A DNA stretch of 10,953 nucleotides from Bacillota bacterium (GTDB lineage Bacteria; Bacillota; Clostridia; Saccharofermentanales; Fastidiosipilaceae): contig JAEZWR010000020.1 of NCBI GenBank assembly GCA_023420115.1, positions 1 to 10,953 on the forward strand. The letters run 5' to 3'. Shown piece by piece: positions 6,944-10,953 of the stretch. The first letter of the stretch is position 1. The number at the start of each line of letters is the position of its first letter. The notes below the pieces were generated by a model. The model worked only from the letters and a program-made list of their open reading frames with translations. It was not told where the DNA came from and did not search any database. Position numbers and translations under genes: made by a program.

Positions 6944-7654
6944 CTATTTTTTTCTTAAAGCCATATCAAGTGCAACTTTTTCTTCTGGTGAAATTTCAAA
7001 CTCTGCATCACCATTTTTAATTGCCTTTGAATAATTATAATTATCTTCTCTACCATTTATGCTTGTTATCATAACACCATTAGAGAACCTATCTAATAAT
7101 ACAATAGTAAAAGAAAGTTTTCCAGTTTGATTTTCAAAAGCATCATATTTATTGAAACCAACTTTTTGAATTGCAAATGATAATTGATCATTTAATAAAT
7201 TCATATTTCTCTTAATATCTTCTTCTACTTTTGCCATATCTGATTTCATTTCTTCTTGTTGTATACGAAGCTTACCAGTAAACTTATTATCTAAGTTAGA
7301 TATTTCAGTTCCAAATTTATTATTTAAACTGTCATATAGTTGCGTGAATATGTCTTTTACTTCATTTATTTCTGAATCTATCTTATCATCAATATTTTTT
7401 GCTGTATTACCATAATCTTCATTTAACTTGTCTGTAACTTTTTGCATATCATTCACTAATATATTTGCATTTGCAATGTCTGCAGCATGAGATCTTAATA
7501 GTCCTTCTAAATCGATTTCTCCCCTACCTTTTACAAGAGTATTGTATCTTTTTTGCAATCTAGAGATTTTAGCAGTTAAATCATAAACATTATACATTAA
7601 AATGAATATTATTACACTCATTATTATAAATATTAAAAATATCAATTTATCCAT
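6944..7654 (-). CDS. DUF4446 membrane-anchored protein with long coiled coil
   Basis: A 236-residue protein of unknown function. One N-terminal membrane helix (residues 3-22, Ile/Leu/Phe-rich) has a short outside end, so the rest is probably cytoplasmic. A conserved short block RGEIDLEGLL follows at 44-53, then about 105 residues of polar helical sequence predicted to be coiled coil (about 55-160). The DUF4446 signature is at 161-232: QKVGFNKYDAFEN, LSFTIVLLD, GVMITSINGRED, ISPEEKVALDMA. DUF4446 proteins are typically encoded right after parB in Clostridia and are, from memory, about 150-170 residues, so this one has a longer helical middle. It starts one base after the parB stop; its SD (AGGAG) is made by the last parB codons, so the two are translationally coupled. 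A role with ParAB at the membrane is guessed from context only. Confidence 0.85.
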   Translation of the reverse strand: MDKLIFLIFIIMSVIIFILMYNVYDLTAKISRLQKRYNTLVKGRGEIDLEGLLRSHAADIANANILVNDMQKVTDKLNEDYGNTAKNIDDKIDSEINEVKDIFTQLYDSLNNKFGTEISNLDNKFTGKLRIQQEEMKSDMAKVEEDIKRNMNLLNDQLSFAIQKVGFNKYDAFENQTGKLSFTIVLLDRFSNGVMITSINGREDNYNYSKAIKNGDAEFEISPEEKVALDMALRKK

Positions 7655-7655
7655 A

Positions 7656-8501
7656 CTAATCTCCTAACTCATAGTGAGAAAGAAATTCTTCTATTTGTTC
7701 ATCATTCGAAAATTCAATATTTACGGTCCATTTATTTTTACTTTTGTTAATTTTAACTTTTGTACCTAAGGACTCCTTTAATCTCTCTTCCAAATCTCTT
7801 ACAAATACATCTTTCTTAACTTTTTTTCTTTTCTTGGTAGTTTTTGTGTTTTCTATTTCATTTACTGTAATTTCATTCTTTAACAGCAATTCTAAATACT
7901 TATGTCTTTCTTCTAAATTATCAATTCCGAGCAATGCCCTACCTTGTGATGAAGTAATATTGCCATTTTCAAGCTGTTCAATAGTTATTTCATCCAAATT
8001 AATTAAACGCACCATATTAGCAATATATGTTCTAGACTTCCCTATCACATCTGATAATTCTTGTTGAGTCAGATTATATTGCTTCATTATATTATTGTAT
8101 GCCATTGCCTCTTCATATGGATTCAAATCTTCTCTTTGAATATTTTCTACCATAGAAATCATGTCTTGATCTTTATTAGACAATTCTTTTATAATAGCTG
8201 GAACCTCGCTTAATTTAGCCACTTTAGCCGCTCTAAATCTTCTTTCACCAGCCACTATTCTATACTTTTCTTTTTCTTTAATAAGTACTAAGGGTTGCAA
8301 AACACCATACATTTTAATAGATTCTGCTAAAGCTTCTATGCCTTCCATATCAAAATTCTTTCTAGGATTGCCTGAACTAATTAATATATCTTTAATTGCA
8401 ATCATTTGAATTTGATCAATATCTTCACTCGAAACTTCTTGCTCTATTTTTTCTGGTATCAGTGCACCAAGCCCTTTTCCTAATCCTTTTCTTCTAGCCA
8501 T
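7656..8501 (-). CDS. parB: Chromosome-partition protein ParB (Spo0J)
   Basis: A DNA-binding CTPase clamp that loads at parS sites and slides along neighbouring DNA. It is 281 residues. The N-terminus RKGLGKGLGALIP is the ParA-stimulating tail typical of chromosomal ParBs. The CTP-binding blocks are GERRFRAA 85-92 and ENIQREDLNP 119-128. The helix-turn-helix is LTQQELSDVIGKSRTYIANM 144-163. A Lys-rich linker (TKKRKKVKK) precedes the C-terminal dimerisation domain (about 232-281). Residues 180-192 read GNITSSQGRALLG: SQ replaces the GH usually found before the conserved (A/G)R(A/T)L in this helix. The start is the ATG at 8501, just after AGGTG. A GTG at 8507 lies inside the SD and has none of its own. 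It sits six bases behind parA. The likely target is the repeat cluster upstream of parA. Confidence 0.96.
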   Translation of the reverse strand: MARRKGLGKGLGALIPEKIEQEVSSEDIDQIQMIAIKDILISSGNPRKNFDMEGIEALAESIKMYGVLQPLVLIKEKEKYRIVAGERRFRAAKVAKLSEVPAIIKELSNKDQDMISMVENIQREDLNPYEEAMAYNNIMKQYNLTQQELSDVIGKSRTYIANMVRLINLDEITIEQLENGNITSSQGRALLGIDNLEERHKYLELLLKNEITVNEIENTKTTKKRKKVKKDVFVRDLEERLKESLGTKVKINKSKNKWTVNIEFSNDEQIEEFLSHYELGD

Positions 8502-8507
8502 TGTCAC

Positions 8508-9260
8508 CTACTTATTATTCTTTATTATTTCATTTGCAAGTTTTAAATATGCCTTTGCTCCTTTTGAGGATTTCTCATAGTCTATTACAGACAGACCATG
8601 TGATGGCGCTTCAGCAAGTCTTATATTTCTTGGTATAACAGTCTTAAACACCTTATCTCTAAAATACGCCTTAACTTCCTCTACTACATCCAATGACAAA
8701 TTATTTCTTCCATCAAACATAGAAATAAGAACCCCCTCTATCTCAATATTAGGATTCAAGCTTTCTTTTATTAAATCTATTGTCTTTATTAATTGAGATA
8801 CCCCTTCAAGAGCATAAAATTCTGTTTGAATTGGTATTAAAACTGAATTACTTGCAACCAATGCATTGATACTTAGTAATCCTAACGATGGCGGACAATC
8901 AATTAAAATAAAGTCAAATTTATCGAATTGATCAATCTTGTTCTTCAATAAACTTTCTCTATTTTCTATATTAACCGCTTCAATTTCAAAACCAGATAAA
9001 TCAGATGTCGATGGTAAAATTGAAACATTATTTGCACTTGTTTGTAAAGGTGTAAATTCAGAGCCATTTAATAATAAGTCATAAATACTAAACTCTAGCT
9101 CTTCCTTATTTATACCTAATCCTGAAGTACTGTTTCCTTGCGGATCAAAGTCAATTATTAAAACATTTTTGTTTTTAGAACCTAGTGAAGCTGCTAAATT
9201 TACAACAGTTGTAGTTTTGCCAACTCCACCTTTTTGATTAAAAATCGATATAATTTTCAT
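8508..9260 (-). CDS. parA: Chromosome-partition ATPase ParA (Soj)
   Basis: A P-loop ATPase that binds nucleoid DNA non-specifically as an ATP dimer and is released by ParB, driving origin segregation; in Bacillus it also regulates DnaA. It is 250 residues, the short chromosomal type with no N-terminal helix-turn-helix, unlike type Ia plasmid ParAs. Deviant Walker A KGGVGKTT lies at 10-17 (signature Lys10, catalytic Lys15), Walker A' IIDFDPQGN at 35-43 and Walker B FILIDCPPS at 117-125. RNIRLAEAPSHG (211-222) is the conserved C-terminal block with the DNA-contacting arginine. The start is the ATG at 9260, five bases after GAGG. The GTG at 9266 overlaps that SD. It is the first gene of its operon, preceded by a candidate extended -10 promoter and the parS-like cluster. 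Confidence 0.97.
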   Translation of the reverse strand: MKIISIFNQKGGVGKTTTVVNLAASLGSKNKNVLIIDFDPQGNSTSGLGINKEELEFSIYDLLLNGSEFTPLQTSANNVSILPSTSDLSGFEIEAVNIENRESLLKNKIDQFDKFDFILIDCPPSLGLLSINALVASNSVLIPIQTEFYALEGVSQLIKTIDLIKESLNPNIEIEGVLISMFDGRNNLSLDVVEEVKAYFRDKVFKTVIPRNIRLAEAPSHGLSVIDYEKSSKGAKAYLKLANEIIKNNK

Positions 9261-9276
9261 ACGCACCTCGTTGATA

Positions 9277-9285
9277 ATTATACCA
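9277..9285 (-). promoter_or_regulatory. Candidate extended -10 promoter of the parA operon
   Basis: TGGTATAAT on the minus strand (9285-9277) is a perfect -10 with the TGn extension. The -35 position is poor (TTAAAT), as is common with extended -10 promoters. The start would be near 9270, leaving a very short leader of about 10 bases with the SD at its 5' end. Another TATAAT (9379-9374) without a good -35 is an alternative. In this AT-rich spacer the call is moderate. Confidence 0.45.
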
Positions 9286-9293
9286 TAAAACTG

Positions 9294-9308
9294 ATCTTAA
9301 TTTAAGAT
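9294..9308. promoter_or_regulatory. Palindrome at the parA promoter -35 position
   Basis: ATCTTAA (9294-9300), one base, TTAAGAT (9302-9308): a perfect 7-bp dyad over the -35 position of the candidate parA promoter. It could be an operator for autoregulation. It is too short and AT-rich to be sure. Confidence 0.35.
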
Positions 9309-9317
9309 TTAGTTTAG

Positions 9318-9335
9318 TGTTTCATATGAAACTTT
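9318..9335 (+). repeat. parS-like site A
   Basis: Exact TGTTTCATATGAAACTTT. The 14-bp perfect palindrome GTTTCATATGAAAC occupies 9319-9332. It is the copy nearest parA, about 60 bp upstream of its start codon, and isolated from the next exact copy by 105 bp. Confidence 0.8.
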
Positions 9336-9422
9336 TTAGAGTTTTATTATTCAGTCAATATGTTCTAATATTTATTATAGGGTATTTACTTTATATGATA
9401 CTTCTCACTATTTTGTTTTTTA

Positions 9423-9440
9423 TGTTTCATATGAAACTTT
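9423..9440 (+). repeat. parS-like site B
   Basis: Exact 18-base copy; palindrome core 9424-9437. First site of the left three-site module and 45 bp from site C. Confidence 0.8.
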
Positions 9441-9467
9441 AAATGTTTTATACTTTTTGTTTTTATA

Positions 9468-9485
9468 TGTTTCATATGAAACTTT
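9468..9485 (+). repeat. parS-like site C
   Basis: Exact 18-base copy; core 9469-9482. Middle site of the left module. Its flank (AAATCATTTTAT) is repeated after site E. Confidence 0.8.
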
Positions 9486-9531
9486 AAATCATTTTATATT
9501 TAATCAATTAGTTTTATTTATTTATTTTAAT

Positions 9532-9549
9532 TCTTTTATATGTAACTTT
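9532..9549 (+). repeat. Decayed parS-like site
   Basis: Matches the 18-base unit at 15 of 18 positions (differences at 9533, 9537 and 9543). It lies where the third site of the left module is expected, matching site F in the right module. A weaker relic (13 of 18) is at 9387-9404. Confidence 0.5.
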
Positions 9550-9602
9550 TCCTATCCTTACGTTTATATAAAACAGTTCTATTAAATATTTCTTTTTGTA
9601 TT

Positions 9603-9620
9603 TGTTTCATATGAAACTTT
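9603..9620 (+). repeat. parS-like site D
   Basis: Exact 18-base copy; core 9604-9617. First site of the right module, 180 bp from site B. Confidence 0.8.
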
Positions 9621-9648
9621 GAATTGTTTTATACTTTTTATTTTTATG

Positions 9649-9666
9649 TGTTTCATATGAAACTTT
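9649..9666 (+). repeat. parS-like site E
   Basis: Exact 18-base copy; core 9650-9663. Middle site of the right module, 46 bp from D and 181 bp from C. Confidence 0.8.
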
Positions 9667-9718
9667 AAATCATTTTATTATTCAATAAATCGGTTTTATA
9701 GTTTTTCTTCATCTTAAA

Positions 9719-9736
9719 TGTTCCATATGAAACTTT
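9719..9736 (+). repeat. parS-like site F (one mismatch)
   Basis: TGTTCCATATGAAACTTT: one change (T to C at 9723). The same C occurs in the Bacillus parS form TGTTCCACGTGAAACA, so it may still bind ParB. It abuts the T-run of the rsmG terminator. Confidence 0.72.
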
Positions 9737-9740
9737 AAAC

Positions 9741-9765
9741 AAAAAAACTAGCTTTAAGCTAGTTT
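9741..9765 (-). terminator. Rho-independent terminator of mnmG-rsmG
   Basis: Arms 9765-9756 (AAACTAGCTT) and 9754-9745 (AAGCTAGTTT) are perfectly complementary, in practice a 6-8 bp stem with a small loop. A minus-strand T-run 9747-9741 follows. The rsmG stop codon (9761-9759) is inside the upstream arm. It separates the rsmG transcript from the parA operon. Confidence 0.88.
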
Positions 9766-10466
9766 AATGGTTTAGATTTAGGCTTTCCACCAGATCTTGG
9801 AAATCTGTGCGGGGTAGCTTTTACCTTCTTTATTATAATAAGTGATCTTTGTCCGAGCGATAGGGGAAGTTCGTATTCAATTACTTGGTCTAAAACTCCA
9901 CCTAATATATTAATCGCTCCTTTTGATTCTTTTAGTTCTTCTTTGTAGTTAGGACCTTTCATGGCTATGAAATATCCGCCAACTTTTACAAATGGTAGAC
10001 AATATTCAAGCAATGTCTGCAAATTTGCAACTGCCCTAGATGTTGCTATATCATACTTTTCACGATATTCTTCTTTTCTAGCAATCTCTTCAGCACGTCC
10101 ATGTAAATTTTCTAAATTTGATAGATTAAGTTCTGAAGTAACTATATCTAAGAAGTTGATTCTTTTCTTAAGACTATCTAGTAAAGTAAAGGATAGGGTA
10201 TCATTATATATTTTTAATGGTATACCTGGAAACCCGCCACCAGTACCAATGTCTATAATCTTTTGATTCTTTTCAATTACACCAGACTTAGTTATAAGTA
10301 GAGAATCAAGAAAGTGTTTTATATAAACTTCATCTTCATCTACTATCTTTGTAATATCAATTTTGTAATTCCATTCTTGAAGAAGATTATAGAACTTTTC
10401 AAATTTTTCAATTTGTTTATCATTTAGCTCATAACCTTCATTTATAAATAGCTCTTTATGCTTCAT
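9759..10466 (-). CDS. rsmG: 16S rRNA (guanine(527)-N7)-methyltransferase RsmG
   Basis: Methylates N7 of G527 in the 530 loop of 16S rRNA using S-adenosylmethionine; loss in other bacteria gives low-level streptomycin resistance. It is 235 residues, the family length. The N-terminal block has KHFLDSLL (50-57). The SAM-binding motif I is IDIGTGGGFPGIPL (71-84), with LLDSLKKRINFL (95-106), HGRAEEIA (122-129), ATSRAVANL (141-149) and the basic C-terminal tail TPHRFPRSGGKPKSKPL (218-234). The start is the ATG at 10466 with an AAGGA SD inside the end of mnmG. It overlaps mnmG by 11 bases, so translation is probably coupled. The stop lies within its terminator hairpin. Confidence 0.97.
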   Translation of the reverse strand: MKHKELFINEGYELNDKQIEKFEKFYNLLQEWNYKIDITKIVDEDEVYIKHFLDSLLITKSGVIEKNQKIIDIGTGGGFPGIPLKIYNDTLSFTLLDSLKKRINFLDIVTSELNLSNLENLHGRAEEIARKEEYREKYDIATSRAVANLQTLLEYCLPFVKVGGYFIAMKGPNYKEELKESKGAINILGGVLDQVIEYELPLSLGQRSLIIIKKVKATPHRFPRSGGKPKSKPLN

Positions 10467-10953
10467 TATGTTTCCTTCTTTGAACTTCTAGATATATTAA
10501 TATTACATTTATATCTGCAGGTGTTACTCCTGGCATTCTTGAAGCTTGTCCAACTGAATCAGGTCTTACCTTGTTTAATTTTTCAATTGCTTCATGTTTT
10601 AGACCATCGATTTGTTTATAATCTTCAATAATATCAAGTTTTTTACTTTCCATTTTCTTAAATTGTTCAATTTGAAGATTTTGCTTTTCAATATAGCCTT
10701 CGTATTTAACTTCAGTTTGAACTTCAAGCTTATATGGCTTTTTGAGTTCTGGTCGTTTTGGATCGAATACAGCTATCATTTCATAATCAAGTTCTGGCCT
10801 CTTAATTAATTCGTGAAGAGTAGTAACAGTTTTGATAGGGGAGCTACCAAGTTCTTCTAATATATTATTAGTCTCAGAAGTTGGGGTAATCATTACCGTC
10901 TTTAATCTTTCGATTTCTTTTTGAATAGCTTCTTTTTTTTCAAGCATTAATCG
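10456..10953 (-). CDS. mnmG: tRNA uridine-5-carboxymethylaminomethyl modification enzyme MnmG, C-terminal part
   Basis: With MnmE, this FAD enzyme modifies U34 in the wobble position of certain tRNAs. Only the last 165 or so codons are here; the frame is open to the right edge (codons for Arg-Leu precede the first Met), so that Met is internal. The stretch is the helical C-terminal domain that binds MnmE and tRNA: FLEKKEAI-type entry (LEKKEAIQKEIERLK), EELGSSP, ELIKRPELDYE, VKYEGYIEKQ and the signature VGQASRMPGVTPADI followed by ILIYLE. The order mnmG-rsmG-parA-parB is the classic origin-proximal arrangement in Bacillota. Confidence 0.96.
   Translation of the reverse strand, partial: RLMLEKKEAIQKEIERLKTVMITPTSETNNILEELGSSPIKTVTTLHELIKRPELDYEMIAVFDPKRPELKKPYKLEVQTEVKYEGYIEKQNLQIEQFKKMESKKLDIIEDYKQIDGLKHEAIEKLNKVRPDSVGQASRMPGVTPADINVILIYLEVQRRKHNEA

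Larger units (their letters stand above)
9423..9517 (+). repeat. Left copy of a long direct repeat (sites B and C)
   Basis: About 95 bp that align with 9603-9699 over their whole length with few differences, including non-site blocks such as GTTTTATACTTTTT and AAATCATTTTAT. The identity goes well beyond the binding sites, so the module itself was duplicated. Confidence 0.8.
9603..9699 (+). repeat. Right copy of the long direct repeat (sites D and E)
   Basis: Second copy of the module at 9423-9517. The two differ mainly by single substitutions and one- or two-base indels. The similarity between modules fades past the GTTTTAT at the end, but the third site (F here, decayed on the left) is kept at a similar distance. 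Confidence 0.8.
9267..9738. other. Gene-free spacer with a parS-like site cluster (candidate centromere)
   Basis: About 470 bp of very AT-rich DNA between rsmG and parA with no credible gene on either strand. It holds five exact and one single-mismatch copy of TGTTTCATATGAAACTTT, two decayed copies, and longer direct repeats around them. The 16-base core matches the parS consensus TGTTTCACGTGAAACA at 13 of 16 positions; the differences are the two central bases (CG to TA) and the last base. It sits just upstream of parA-parB, on the gene order normally found near the replication origin. I infer a clustered ParB-loading region. No DnaA-box run was seen, so it does not look like the origin itself. 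Confidence 0.7.

Noticed and set aside
8502..8507. GTG start for parB at 8507
   Set aside because: The GTG is part of the AGGTG Shine-Dalgarno site. The ATG at 8501 gives the usual N-terminus.
9261..9266. GTG start for parA at 9266
   Set aside because: It overlaps the Shine-Dalgarno site. The ATG at 9260 has a proper spacing and gives the family N-terminus MKIISIFNQKGG.
9318..9736. Plasmid iterons or a CRISPR array
   Set aside because: The units are palindromic, irregularly spaced (45-135 bp) and have no replication-initiator or cas gene nearby. The flanking mnmG, rsmG, pta and ftsH genes are chromosomal.
9267..9758. Replication origin (oriC) in the AT-rich spacer
   Set aside because: I found no group of DnaA boxes (TTATCCACA-like), and dnaA is not next to it. 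The repeats match parS far better.

Overview
The window is AT-rich DNA from a low-GC Gram-positive bacterium (Bacillota). The gene content and protein style (clostridial-type FtsH, an mnmG-rsmG-parA-parB-DUF4446 order, a phosphotransacetylase directly behind it) suggest an anaerobic Clostridia/Tissierellia lineage, perhaps the Peptoniphilaceae (Anaerococcus-like cocci). That placement is inference. All intact genes have strong Shine-Dalgarno sites or tight coupling, and no phage or insertion-sequence genes are visible.

Left part (1-4756), mostly plus strand. The window opens inside ftsH, a membrane AAA+ zinc protease that lacks only its N-terminal membrane helix here, and the gene ends at a clear terminator. 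Next is a metal-resistance module. An ArsR/SmtB repressor (minus strand) diverges from a small CxxC metal-binding protein and a CadA/ZntA-type P1B-2 ATPase (plus strand). The 142-bp divergent region holds two near-consensus promoters whose -10 boxes overlap, and a 26-bp palindromic operator lies over the start region of one and the -35 of the other. The repressor should therefore switch both transcripts at once. A strong bidirectional terminator closes the module.

Right part (4755-10953), all minus strand, read right to left. It starts with the end of mnmG, which overlaps rsmG. The rsmG stop codon lies inside its own terminator hairpin. Then comes a 498-bp gene-free spacer, followed by a close-packed run parA-parB-DUF4446 membrane protein-pta-mtnN-DUF1307 lipoprotein. 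The lipoprotein gene is broken by an in-frame TAA but is otherwise intact in frame.

The most notable element is the gene-free spacer upstream of parA. It carries five exact copies and one single-mismatch copy of an 18-base sequence, TGTTTCATATGAAACTTT, all in one orientation, plus two decayed copies. The core matches the bacterial chromosome-partition site parS (TGTTTCACGTGAAACA, from general knowledge) except for the two central bases and the last base. The copies fall into two three-site modules about 180 bp apart. The neighbouring ParB carries SQ where chromosomal ParBs usually have GH, in the helix-turn-helix region tied to site specificity. The simplest reading is a clustered, divergent parS centromere co-evolved with its ParB. 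This is inference and needs a binding test.
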